Below, piece after piece: positions 10,443 to 26,800 of a stretch of DNA of 64,000 bases (position 1 is its first letter; each line of letters starts with the position of its first letter). The notes beneath the pieces were generated by a model that was given only the letters and a program-made list of their open reading frames with translations, did no database searches and was not told where the DNA came from. The translations under genes were made by a program, and so were the position numbers. The stretch comes from Himantopus leucocephalus (Eukaryota > Chordata > Aves > Charadriiformes > Recurvirostridae). The stretch is from contig RSEF01000005.1 in NCBI GenBank assembly GCA_003993805.1, positions 17,772,132 to 17,836,131 of the forward strand. Direction: 5' to 3'.

Positions 10443-13400
10443 AGCAGCAATAGGATGGCCACACCACTGGCTTTAACTCTGCAACGAGCTTTTTCCTACG
10501 CAGGTGCTGTGGGACGAGCTGGGGATGGGGGCCGTATCCTGCATGCTGGGAGCAAGGGTTAAATAAACCCTGCAGTGAACAAAACAAATGTCACCTCCTT
10601 TCAGCTGTGGCTTGCTCCAGTTTTTATTTCCAAGAACAAACCCAGCCCCACTGTTATACAGGTATGTGCTAATTTGGATGTCTCTGGCACCAGAGTGAAG
10701 GGAGCAAGAGATGGTCCCAGGGCCAAAGTAAACATCACTCTCCCTGGGCAAATGATACAGAAATGAAGGGGGAGAAAATACAGAGATGCTTTTTGCTTCA
10801 GCTGTTTCACAGAGCTGTGCCAGTCTCTGTGATGACTTTTTGCAGCTGGCCTCTTCTGCAGCTGGGCTGAAACGTCCACTTGGACTTGATGTTGAGCATT
10901 TGCCTACTTACGAGATTCATTCTTCCCACCACACTCAACGAAAAGAAAATCTCTCATGTCTCCCGAAGAGACAAGATCTTGTCTTGATCTGTTCTTACAC
11001 AGTGAGGGATGCTGCCTCAAACAGGTCTGGGGAAAGTGGATTGGAAGAGGGCAAATGGAAACAGTGGGTTGCAAAGGGGATGGCCATGCTGGGGTGAGAA
11101 TGGGGTCCTTTCCCAAAGGGGACCAGTGCTGCCCCCTCCCTGCTTTTCCCTCTTGTTGGTGCTGGAATACCTTAGGGATCACTTGCTCTGCATCATGGGC
11201 TGCAGCGGCCCAAAGTTATGGGCAGGAATAAGCCAGCAGAAATAGGTGGTATCCAGGTAGCAGGAGTGTGAGCAAGGCTTAGGGTACAAATGGGTCCTGG
11301 TAGTGCCCTTCAGTAGAGTTGGGTATGAAGTTGGGTGGCATGCTCCATATCTCTGACCTCTTCTAAGCCAGAAGACCTTCCCAAGGCGAGGTGTGTAGTT
11401 AGGTGCAGGCAGACATCTCTGCATTTTGAGATGAGTCCCCTGAGATCATACACCCCTTGCTTTGGAGAGATCACCCGACCTCCTGAAGTTGGGAAGATGC
11501 CTTCTTCCTCACCACAGGTACTGGTGTGTTGATTTTATACATGCACACACCCCATAACTCACACCCACTGCCAACTGCACATCTTGACACCAGGTTGTAC
11601 ATCAGCTGTTGCTTCCTGCTGCCTCAGCATGTGGTGGAAGATTGGCAACCACCATTCTCCCTGCCCACTGGGGTCCCCCTGACTGGGCCAGCCTGCAGAC
11701 TGAGGTTCATGCTGATAGAAGCCGAGGAGCCCAGTTGGCAGGTTTCATTTGAGGCTACTGTTTGGTGCACTGATGAAGCTAAGGCTGAGGAATCGCCTGC
11801 AAGTGAGGTCAACCGTAGACCTGGTGCTCCCAACTCTGAGCTATTTGAGGTGACCCTGAGCTTGGTGGGGACGCTGGCTTCTTCCCACTGGTAAGCCGGT
11901 GCTGGCTGCCCTCTCTTGCAAGCTTAGTTGCACCAGTTGCACTGGCAGCTCACTGGTGGCCCTCTGGGAGACTCCTGCCCAAGGCTGGGGGGTGAGCAGC
12001 AGAGCCAGGATCAGGCACGTGGCATCTCGTCTGGCACGGTATTCATATGCTGTCCCTGTTTGTTGCTGAGGAGCACCATGGCTGCACTCTCCTCCCCTCA
12101 CAGGCAGCTCTCAAAAGTATCTCAGTGCTTTCTAAGTACCCGGCCCCAGTCATCTGGTGGGATTAAATCCAGCCTGTATCACATCTGCCTAAAAGTTTCC
12201 TGGGGACCTGGGGTTCAGCTGCTCCCTGGAGTAGCATCTCACATTGCCTCTGTAACTCCAACGCTGACACGACTTTAATACAACTTTTTAAAGTATGCAT
12301 TTGTATCTAGTAAGCCCTTGAGTACAGCAGAGTCCCTTTTATATTGAAATTCAGGCTCCTCAATAACATTTTATTATGAGGCTTGCTATTTTTGGAATTG
12401 ATGTTACTCTGTTATGAGCAAGGCACCTAACATCCTTCGATATGAAATCATTAAGGGCACAGCAGAGTTCATTACAGGGGCATTTCTCTGGATTAAGAAC
12501 AAATCAATACTACATACTAATATCGCAGCCTGGTACCTGGCTTCGGTTGCAAATAGCACATCCAGAGAGGCAGATACTCTTCTTTTGGCCTTTTGTGCTC
12601 TTCTTCCAATATCTTATTTACTGTTTTCCCCCAAGCTGTTGTGATGGATTTATGAGCAGACAAAATCCAAAGGTTGTTTTTCCTTGAGCTACCTGAATAT
12701 TGTAGCTTTTAAAATAGAGAAGAAAGAAATAACCAGCTTAAGTTTGTGATATTGCGGTAACCTCGCATGCAATATGACTTCCCAGCTTCTGCAGGCAGAG
12801 ACCCTTGAAAGCAAATGTGCAGAAGGGAGCAAAAGCCTGAAGCTCTCTCTCGGTTACATTTAGCTGATCACATTCAGAGTTTAGAATAAGTTTCAGGTGT
12901 TTTGATTTGGGAAAACGCCTGGAGGAGGTGGGTTGGGAGGAAAAAAGGATGAGTATAATTTATAAGAAACCTCCAATAGAAGGAAGAGTTCTACTGACCA
13001 AGTATCCCTGGAGGAATCACCTTCTTTTGTGAAAATCTGCCCTGGGTTGAGATGTGGAAGCAGCTGGAGTTTGTTAGCCTACTGGGTATGCTGCACTGGC
13101 AGGGAGTGAGGATAAACACCGCTGTCTTAGTGGGTCTGGGGCAATATGGCCACAGCTTCCATGAAGGACTTTCACACAGACAGTGCATGACCACCTTGAT
13201 CCTGTGTGGAGGCTCCAGCTTTGCTCCAGACAACACAGATCTATGTCCCGGACCTGGCCTGAAGCAGGTTTGCCCATCTGTGGTTTGAGACAAGGGCAGC
13301 ATAAAAAGGGTTTAACTGTGCTCAGCACAGGGCTGCATCATGGATAGGGGATGCCAAGCTGTCAGGAGCCACCAGCTGCTCCGGCTGTTGCTCAACCATC

Positions 13401-14390
13401 AAGAGCTGTGTCTTGAGATGTCTCCCACTGTAGCTGAAATGGGAGTTTCTCCACGTTGCTGCTCCCAGCTATTGCAGCACACAATATTCATTTGGTTTAG
13501 TAGCAGCTCGGGTAGCTGACATGAAAGCTGCTGAGGCCAATGGCATTTGTTTCTCTTTATTTCTTAGAAGTAATTATTCATCAGTGGAATTTAATTATTA
13601 CTCTTTTGCCTTTTTAAAATGTTGCTTAATGGAGGAAAGCAGCCATTTGTCTAGGCTGCATTTAATGCTGAGTGGATCCAAAGGGGGTTTTCTTCAAGCT
13701 GTTTTGACAATAATAATAACAAAAAAAATCTAGTTGGTGAAGTGTGGAGCTGTAGGCTGTCTCTGTAATGATCTGAAGCACTCAAGCCCTTATTAACTTA
13801 ATGCTTTCATTTACTAGGTTGTTCCTGGAGGAAGACCTCCTGGTCAAACTGCTATTGCTCTTTTAAAAAACTATAGTTAGTAATTGCTTCAGCTGCATAG
13901 CTCATTATGAGGAAAGGCCTACAGCTGAGAGCAGCTCTCATCTTGGTTTTGTTTCTAGGTTTTTGGGGGGAATTTTAGCAAAACCTCTTGTTATACCTCC
14001 AGCCCAAGTGTTAGCTATTCCATTGCTGCATATAAATTTGTAAACTCAATTATAAAAGTTCTGCATTTCTACTTTCTTTGGAAGCAGGAGGCTTGAGGGC
14101 TTGGGTGTATCGCACGCTGTTACTGTATTGATGAAGAGCTGGGCAGAGCCTGTCAGCTGGTGCGTAGTGGCTGATCAATTTTGGTAGGAGCACATCCTAT
14201 TTCATCAGTGCAGCCTTTAACCATGAATAGTTGATGCTTCTCTGATTCCCATTTACCCCATTTTTCCATTAAGGGGACGTTTTCTCCCTTCTCTCTCCTA
14301 GCACTCTCTGGGAAGGAGCACGTTTTCACATGTCTTACCATAGGGAAGACTTAGTTAAAAGAAAAAGAAAAGGGGGGGGGNAGTAAATAG

Positions 14391-14391
14391 C
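14391..14391. other. Single ambiguous base after poly-G
   Basis: One N directly follows a run of nine G (14382-14390) and an A-rich stretch. It marks homopolymer sequencing uncertainty. Confidence 0.95.
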
Positions 14392-14708
14392 TAGAAATAA
14401 CTGGGCTTTAGCTCTGTTCTTGTACCTTCTGGATTGCTAGGGACAGTGATGCTGCTGATCTCTGGATTTCTGCACAAGCTCAGGGCAGCAGCTGTCCATC
14501 AGCAGTTCCTGCAGTGGGCTCTGCTCGCAGTCAAAAAGCACTTTTTAAAAATCGATTTAAAGGTATTCCATTAGGATTTGAGGGCAGTATATGATAGGGG
14601 GTCCTTGATAAGAGGGAGGCAAGAAGGCACCTGGGGTTGGGTGAGATTAGGCTCCTCCTTGTTGCCCATCTCTGATGGTTTCTGAAGGGTGGGATGAGTG
14701 CTATCTCA

Positions 14709-14765
14709 GAGGTACAGGCGGGGAAACTGAGTCACTGCACCAGTGGCTTGCCCAACGAGCCTATT
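14709..14765 (-). mobile_element. MIR-like CORE-SINE relic (short)
   Basis: The + strand reads ggtacaggcggggaaactga followed by gtcactgcaccagtggcttgcccaa. This resembles the reverse complement of the MIR segment around GAGGAAACTGAGGC and AGTGACTTGCCCAAGG. The fragment is short and decayed, so a chance resemblance is possible. Confidence 0.35.
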
Positions 14766-17700
14766 TATTCTTGTCAAGGCCTGTCCCTAAATATACACCT
14801 TAAGGTGAAGCATTTTTCTGCCTTTGACAGACATGAGCAATGACATTATATGGAGATGAGCGAAGGGAATCTTCCCTTGCTGATGTGACCAGCCTGGAGA
14901 AAGCAAAGAGAAAGTGGAATGGGATGGGCCCAAAGTACACCAGTGTGGGAGGAAAGATTCCCATTGAGCTTCATGCACTTGGATTGGGTCTCTGGAGACC
15001 AGTAAGGTAAAGACAGTGACATTTATGTTAATCTCTGAAGTGATTCAAAACTTGTAGATACTACTGTGGTGAACCACTAGAAAATGTGGAAAGCAGGAGC
15101 TCAAGGAAGGTCAGCACCTAAAGGTGGGTGCTGAGCACAGCTGTCCTACAGCTGGCACCAATTTATTTCGTATTTTTTTTTAAAAGCAGTTCATTTCTTG
15201 GAGTGCTGCAAGTGGACCTCTTTTTAAAAGAAGGAGGTCTGACTCCTAAGGAGCTGGTATTCAGTATTCATTCTTCCTAGCTCCAAATCCAGCCCTCGGG
15301 GTGGGGCATGAGTTAATTCAAAATCTTTAGTGCCTATGGAAAGTCTTGACCGCAGCCATTGCCGCTCACTTTGAAGTTTGCTGTTAACTGCTGGTTTCTT
15401 GTGCTCCCAAAATTATACGGGCTTTTAGCTTTTTGTCTGCTGTTCCATACCTTTCTTTGATCACTATTTGTTCAGCTCCTGAATGCAGGAAATAATGAAC
15501 CCATTTTATTAAAACATTTGCTTCATATTTGGGAGGGATAAATGAAGGACTTTCCTGCATGAATTTTCTAGCTTGGCTGTTACAGGACATAATGTTCGAC
15601 GCAGGAGCAGATGCATCAGGAAGGAAATTGTGGGGAAACTCGTGTGGTGCTTGGGAGCTCCATGTCTTCACACCAGCTATGTGTGACATACAAGCAGGAG
15701 ACAAGGTGTGGGTCACCAAAACAAGTGTCTGTCAAAGTTTGGAAGACATGCATTTGTGTAAAAGGGGAAATAAGATTGGGGGTAGGAGACCTACTGCTCT
15801 CTGTATGTGTTGGCTCTATATCCCCTACATTTCTGCAAGGGGGTGTCAAGGAGAAAGAGATGAGGGTTTAAAGGAGACCTACTCCCATGTAAATATTGTG
15901 CTGTTTCCAAGCGCTAGCCCAAAGCGAAGCTGGTTGCCTTGCAGCTCCCCGCGGGTGGCTGGAGTCGCTAAAGCCAAAGATAACTTGTTACCGTTTTATT
16001 TTTTTTTCATGGCCTTACCTGTTGGAGGTGCACACAGCTGAGGTCTGCAGCAAGATCTGAAAGCTCTTTGAGTATCTAAGGCTTGGGCAGCTCAAACAGC
16101 TTTTCTTAGCAGAACTTAACAAAACGAATTAATCCTGGACGCTCAAGTGGTGTAAGGCACCACATGCCACCAGGCCATTTTAAGTCGCATTGAATTTAAT
16201 AAAAAGACTCCCACAGACTTCAGTGGGCGACACATCAAACCATGCAGCACGGCAAAGCCGAAGTCTCAGGCACATGCTTCCTGTCCTTGGTTTTCAAACA
16301 TCTCTATTGTGCTGTCCCTATTGAACAATTAAAAATGCTTTCTCAACTGGCTGGAGGAATTGAAAAAAAATTGGATCTGAAAACAAAGCCACAATGTAAA
16401 TCATGGCGCAAATGCGCTGAAGGGGAAATCAAAGCTATGTTCGTCATCTGGGCAGTCAGAGCCAGGTGGAAACATTATTTTGGAGATGCCTCAACGGAGA
16501 AGTTCCAGAAGTAAGAAAATCTCACTGTCTAATTAAGCTCAAATGGATGTACATGGATCTGCTCAGAGACAGGACTAAGTAGAAGTGCTATTCTTACTAG
16601 GATCAGTACAGTTAGAAATTATTTGGAATTAAACTGCTTGTAGAGGAAAATGGCTATTTGTTTGGGGTTTTTTTTTTCTTTTTTTTGGTGGGGGAAAAAT
16701 TGTTATTTCCTATAGAGCTACTTGCAGGGAAAGAGGTAGCTCGTGTTCTGGATCCTCACAGTTTATTACCAATGGAATGTAGATTTGTAGCCACAGGGCT
16801 AGTTAGGCATCTCTATGGAAACATACAGCTACTGGGTTTGTGCTCTGGTTGTAATCAGGGTTTTCAGAGTTTTTCTTCATATAGACAAGAAACATAGACG
16901 AAGTCAGACTTCAGTATCCAATTCTAGGCTGCATTTGGGGAAAGGTCATGGGAAGAACAAAAACCCAACACACATCTCTCAGTAGATCACCCTGGGGTGA
17001 GACCCTCACAAGAGGTTGTTTTTCAGAGCAAAACTCCTTTTGAAATAGAAGGCTTGAGGCTCGTTACAGATAGGCACAAAAGCATTTCACTTCCATCCTG
17101 CAGGTGGACTCAAAATCGTGATCAAGAGGTTTTGGTTTTTTTTTTTTTTGTTTAAAACTGTAATTTCAAGAAAAGGAAAGCTTTCCAAGCACACACATAC
17201 CTTGGTGCCGATGTTCCAGGTAGAAGCAGGACACTGGACTCCACAAGCAGATTCTTCTGTACTTTCATGAGGTCATCTTCCTTCATGTGCTTCTCGGGCA
17301 CTACTTCATTACTTTTATATGATGGTGGTGTGTAAAATTCCTGCCTGAGGCTGCTCGGGCCCCAGGCAGGCTGCAGCCTGGGTGACGGGGGTTCTTCTGT
17401 GACATTTCTGATTGCACTTGCTTGCTTCTCCAATACCAGGTTAGTGTGATCCCTGCAACAGTCTTTCAAAACAGACTTGAAAAATGCCTGAAATGCTTCA
17501 CATATAAAGTGAATAAATGACTGCAGAGGAGTGGTGGGATTTTTGTTTTTTTTTCAGCAATCTTCCAATTGACAGATTTCTGCATGTAATTACGGGCAGC
17601 ATATTCAGTACAATTTATCTTTTTTTTGCCGCTTCTGCCTATCTGTTGATAAGGGCTCCTTTTTAATAAGATTCAGGAAAAACTGAGGGGCTTTTTTTTT

Positions 17701-20220
17701 TCCTGTGTATATGCACGTCTTTTACATTGGTTTAAAAAGTATGGTTGTTGTAAGCGTATTTAATGGCTCTTCTCAAAGAGATCTAGCAGGTTAGAAAGCA
17801 GATCCAATATGCTTATGTTATTAACAGCTGCAGAAGCAAGTGCAGGAGAAATGACAGCAAAAAGGGAATTACTTTCCTAGCTACCAAAGAGCGGGGTGAA
17901 AGCTGGGATGTATAGAAATCCATGGAAAAATTCACTGACTCTTTATGGAACAGGATTTAAGCTCCAATTCTGCTCCTAACCCTCCGAAGGACAAAACTCT
18001 TGAGACAACCTTTTGTATGAATGCAATAAACTGTTCACTTTGCCATATCATTACAGAAATGGCTTTTTTGGTCAATGCTGTGTTTGCAAGCTCCTGAGCA
18101 AAAGCTGTGATGCAGACAGGTTGTCATGTGCTGCGTGAGCTAATATTAATGCCTGCTGTGACAGTCTTGCTACTCAGTTTTTTGTTTTGCTGCTCCTTGT
18201 GTAACACCTGTCTGACAGAGCGGTACCAGACTGTCATTGCCTTCCACTGCACCCTGTTTTCTACCTGAGAAACAGTAATGAGAGTAACCAAGGTGTTTTT
18301 TCTTCTTCCTTTGAATTTCTTGAATGAGGCCTGCTGTGTTTTTGCAAATTGCATCTTCGTTGTAAGTATTTAAGAGCCATAGCTTTTCATATCAGACAAC
18401 TTGGCATCAGCTTTGAAAAGAAACATGTTATTCTAAAGCAGAAAACTAGATTAGAAAATTGCTTTTGCAGATAGAAATGAAGTCCTGTCGGCTCGTCTAA
18501 TCCAGTTCTTTGGCACTGGTGCAGGGCAGCTTTCCGCACGGCATAATGCACGGCTGCCTCTGCCAGACATGCCAGCCTGGGCTGCTGCGCTTTCTCAGTA
18601 CAGCTCACAGAACGAGCGCTGGGCCCGGCGCTTTGATCTTTTTTGTGAACAAGCTGGCACGTATCTCCATGTAACGCTCCACTGTAACATGGAAAAGTGT
18701 CCTACGGGAGTTCAGTTTGGAAAGGTCATCCTGTATTTCATAGTGTCCCTTTTAAAAAATAGCCTGAAAGACAGAAGTTTGGGATTTATTTTTCTTTTTG
18801 AGTGCATTAGGCTAGCTAATACAGCAGGCATGCAGAACATAAGCTATCTAACCAACTACAAAACAAATGCTAGAATTAATTGCTTAATTCTCTTTTCATT
18901 AGGATAAAGCACATGGTGTTAAACCGCCTTCAGTAAGGAACTGCTGAACATGGGAAACATCTACTATTGCCTTGTACTAAATTGAAAAGCAAGTTCAAGT
19001 GTAAAGATTGGTGGGGGTGATAGCCAAAGGCAAGCTGTCCTGCAACTTATTTTGTGAGACAATCTAGTTTTAAAGTTTGTATGTACAAGTTTCACCCAGT
19101 AAGCACATTAAATAATTACCATTTCTGGAAACCCAGATTTTGTTCAAACCAACTTCTTTCTAGTTCTTCAACTACAAAAAGGAATCCACAGAAATACTTC
19201 TTACCCAGCAGCTGATATGCGAGCACCAAAAGTTTAACTGTACCAAGGAATAACAGACTGCAAGCTAAGGGATTATCATCTGTTCCAGCCTGTTTTCCTA
19301 CCAGGCTGCTGTAATAATGATTCGTCCTACATTTGCGTAAGGGCCAATGCTGCATTTGAACAGAAACCCGAGCATGTAGAGATATAGGAATTCGCCTCCT
19401 TAATTTCCAGGTAAGGTGGGTGTGTCTGCCTGTGCACAAACCCCCCTTTCCCCTGCAGAATGATGCATTTTTTGGGTGCCAGAGAACAGCGTGAAACGTG
19501 GTCCACCTTTCAAGGTGATAGTGTGACAGGAAGGCGAGACCTTTTGGCAGGGTCAGTGCCAGTCTCTCAGTGTAGGTAACTTTCATGAGCCCCACGTGTA
19601 CAGCTGACCCCTCAGTGTTTCATTCCACCAGGAAAGCAGAGAGCACTCTCCGTTTGCCCAGGCAGTACCACACCACACGCATAAAACAACGTGAAGGCAA
19701 TGAAATGAGTAACAAGTGGAAAGCTTGCATGCGTACCAGCTACAGAGCAGTGCAGGTGCTTGGCAAGATCAAGACTTTGATCCTGTTCACACCAGCATGT
19801 GTAAATTCTCACATCCAGTGCTTTCCGTGGGAACACTCAGACATGTTTTACCTAAATGAAGGGCACGACACCATCTGATTCACTGTTTTTTATAACACAG
19901 CAGCCCCAGCGTTTTATAAGAATTTGCGTAGAGACTGCAAGTTGCCTTTAACTGCAGTGGAAAGTGCACTCTGCTAGCTCCAGAAACTTTCAGGAGTAAC
20001 GCCACGTTCTTACCAACCAAACTTACCCAATTCCCTGTTGCTGGAACCCTGAGCTTCAGTCCCATGTTTCTAATGCCCTCACCTACCTAGTGCAAAACAC
20101 TGAGCCGATTACTTCACAGTTCTCCTAACCTCAAAGTAACCAGCACGAGCAAATGGCAAGACTCAAGCACACACTAAACTCTAAGCAGAAACTGGAAGAA
20201 GGCTAGAGGGAAAGACTGCC

Positions 20221-20226
20221 TTTATT
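20221..20226 (-). terminator. POLR2L: POLR2L polyadenylation signal (distal)
   Basis: TTTATT on the + strand is AATAAA on the - strand, about 340 nt past the stop. Cleavage is expected 10-30 nt beyond, near 20200. Confidence 0.5.
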
Positions 20227-20270
20227 TCAACATTTTTATAAAATATAACAATTTGTCTACATGACAAACA

Positions 20271-20276
20271 TTTATT
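20271..20276 (-). terminator. POLR2L: POLR2L polyadenylation signal (proximal)
   Basis: A second AATAAA on the - strand lies 50 nt nearer the stop. Either or both signals may be used. Confidence 0.45.
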
Positions 20277-20564
20277 TTTGCTGGCAGAAGCATCTAAAAG
20301 TTCACAAAACAACTCCAAACACCGATTTAAAAAGAAGCATCCAAACTTTAAATTTAATCTCCAAATCTTGGTTAAGTGGACTTCATCTTTTTCCTTTGTT
20401 TCCTTGAAAGAGGTTAGTGGCTCAAGGCAGTATTTTCTCCAGAAGGTAAACATCTCAACGGTTGCACCACAGGTGGCTTTCATTCTTTACTGCCTGAAGT
20501 CCAGTTTCAAGTTTAGAATTAGAGATACGTTCCACATGGCTTGCAGCACGGTACTTTTTTCATC

Positions 20565-24798
<4,234 letters not shown>

Positions 24799-24955
24799 CG
24801 TAACAGCCGCCCCGCGCGCCCCTAACGGCTACCAGGGCGCTACCAGTGCGGCGAGGCGGGGGAAGGCGGTCCGGCGCACCCCTGCTTCTGCGCAGGGCGG
24901 CGGGATGGTAGCGGCCGAGCGTACGGCGTCCCGGGCGGCTCAAGAAAGTGGGCGC
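24799..24955 (-). other. POLR2L: Probable noncoding first exon of POLR2L
   Basis: The downstream edge is set by the donor CG|GTAAGAGT at 24799/24798 on the - strand. The upstream edge (transcription start) is not visible and is placed arbitrarily before the GC box at 24958. No start codon of the POLR2L frame is needed here because the MIIPVRC start lies in the next exon. Confidence 0.45.
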
Positions 24956-24984
24956 GCGGGGCGGGTTCGGTTTCGCGTTTCGCG

Positions 24985-25105
24985 TGTGGCGCGCTGAGTG
25001 GCAGCTGGGGCGCCGGGAGCGCAGAGCGGCGGCACCGGCGGTGCGAGCGACCGAGCGAGCACGGCGCCCGCCCCTGCTCCTCCTCCTCCTTCTCCTCGTT
25101 CCCAG
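24985..25105 (+). other. TSPAN4: Possible noncoding first exon of TSPAN4
   Basis: The gene name rests on conserved gene order, not on coding sequence. In human the divergent neighbour of POLR2L is TSPAN4, and a GC-rich stretch with a CCCAG|GTGGGT donor at 25105/25106 lies on the + strand directly beyond the POLR2L promoter. The start is arbitrary. A further donor-like site (GCTGAG|GTACCG, near 25174) is an alternative. The open frames through the CpG island lack any recognisable domain. Confidence 0.3.
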
Positions 25106-26759
25106 GTGGGTGGGCACTTGTTGCATTGCGAGAGAGCTTTTGCAGCGACGGGACTTCTCATCCCATCCTGGCTGAGGTACCGGAGCCGTCCGGGGCGGGA
25201 AGCGCAACTGGTGGCTGTTGCAGCCCGGCACCCTCCCGCCCTGTCGGGGGGGGGGGCGGCGATGGGAACCCCGGCGAGCAGGGCTGTGGGACGGAATCGG
25301 GGTACCCCGCGGCAGCCCGCCCGCTGGTCCGCTCCCTCACGGGCAGGGGCTCCGCAGCGGGCAGAGCCCCCCGCCGCCTGACAGAGGAGCGGCTGGCCGG
25401 GGGAGGGCGTGAGGGCATCCGCGAGGGAAGAGGGGGCGGCGGTTGGGGACCCCCTCCTCCAACGGTCGGCCCCTGGCGGTTGGGACCCCCCCAACGGTCG
25501 GCTCGCGGCGTCGCTCGTCGCCGTGTCGCTTCTCTGGAAACGCGGCGCCGCGGCCCCTCTGGGGGCAGTTTCTCCGCTGCCGTTGGTGCTCCCTCAGGCG
25601 GGAGAAGGCAGGAGTGGCTGCCGCCGCGTTTATAACCCGCTCTCTTTCCCGCCGCCCGTCCCGAGGGGTTATTAGGGTTGTTTTTTTTCCCCGTTGTTTG
25701 GCAGAGCTCGGAGAGTGTTTATTTCTTTGGCGGCAAACGCGCCTTCGAGTCCCAGCCAAGTTGTGGGCGCTGTCGGGGCCGCAGGTTTGCCGAGAGTTTT
25801 TTAAACTCTGGGGTCGGATGGGACTTGACTCTGTCCCGTTTAACTTTTCATGTTGCTCCGTCTTGCCGTGACCTGTGCGTGGCTAAAACAAAAACGGAGC
25901 GGTTCGACAGAGCTGCCCTTGAGGTGTTGCCTGTTGTTCAGGGGCAGTGCCATGCATGAAAAGGAGCGTTTGCCCCGGTATCTGAGGGAGGAGGGAAGCT
26001 CCCTTTGCCCGGGAGGCAACGGCAAAGCAACCGCTTTTAGTGGGTACCCCAAGCCGGGGAGGCTTGGTAGCAGAGGATAATGCATCTTGAAAGTGTTTAC
26101 TTGTATTTCATTAATCTAAAGGTTGGGGGAAGCATTAGGCGCAGACTATGTCTGCTTAGCAAAGGGAAGCACGCTGTGATGGCTACAAACTTTGGGGACA
26201 GGCACTGCTGTTCTGGAGACTCTGCCATGAAGCATTAGTCTGAACACTGTCAGTCCTTATTGTTCTCTTGTTACAGCGTTAGCTTTATGCTAATCGTCCT
26301 TGGGCAGAGCAGAAATTCTCCAAAAGTGTTTTATTTTCCTGCTAAAGTATCTGTGAGTTGATACAGTGCACAGCGCAGAGCCATTACTGTCAAGCATATA
26401 AATAATTGTGTCTTAATGCACAGCTTATGTTAATATGTCTTTCGTGACTATTTTTTGAATGACTGGATTATTGACCCTCTGCACAGAAATGCCAGACCTG
26501 ACTTGAACCATAAAAGAGCAAATAGTTTTGTTTTAACAAATAAAGATTTGAAGTTGTTTGAAAGCATTTTTACAATTCTGATTGCTAGTGAAAAGACACT
26601 AATTTTTGCAGTCCCAGGAACAATTATACACAGTTGTGAATGGAGCGAATTGACTTGACATGCAGGGTAGATGACCCTCCTGCGATCTCTAGATTATTGT
26701 TGTTATCATTGGCCAGTTGGAGCCAAACTGTGTCTTTTCTTTTTCTCCTTTGATTTCTC

Positions 26760-26800
26760 TTTTTTTTTTTTTTTTTGGGGGGGTGTGTGTTTGTGTGTGT
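26760..26800. repeat. Poly-T / poly-G / GT low-complexity tract
   Basis: A run of about 17 T is followed by 7 G and then GT dinucleotides. It is homopolymer-rich and likely to vary in length between individuals and assemblies. Confidence 0.9.

Larger units (their letters stand above)
3341..20199. other. Intergenic region between CD151 and POLR2L
   Basis: About 17 kb lie between the tails of two convergent genes, and I recognise no gene in them. The first part (about 3.3-12 kb) is moderately GC-rich and full of overlapping chance open frames on both strands. The second part (about 12-20 kb) is more AT-rich. It holds two MIR-like relics, one long palindrome at 10414-10442, a CCAAA-type repeat near 8.33 kb, poly-T runs (for example near 16.67, 17.14 and 17.69 kb) and a single N at 14391. 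Several AT-rich patches with TAATTA-type motifs look like possible conserved noncoding elements, but conservation cannot be judged from one sequence. Confidence 0.6.
20200..20564 (-). other. POLR2L: POLR2L 3' UTR
   Basis: About 365 nt lie between the POLR2L stop and the region just past the second of two AATAAA signals (read on the - strand). The sequence is AT-rich. The open frame on the opposite strand (20278-20586) is a shadow of this UTR. The exact cleavage point is inferred. Confidence 0.6.

Noticed and set aside
15529..16041. 170-codon + strand frame
   Set aside because: No family recognised, low-complexity ends, and overlapped by frames on both strands.
16242..16514. 90-codon + strand frame with a lysine-rich centre
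   Set aside because: Not recognised as protein; the texture fits a possible conserved noncoding element better than a gene.
19116..19595. 159-codon - strand frame just past POLR2L
   Set aside because: It lies beyond the POLR2L polyadenylation signals, has no recognisable domain, and no splice signals or neighbouring exons were seen.
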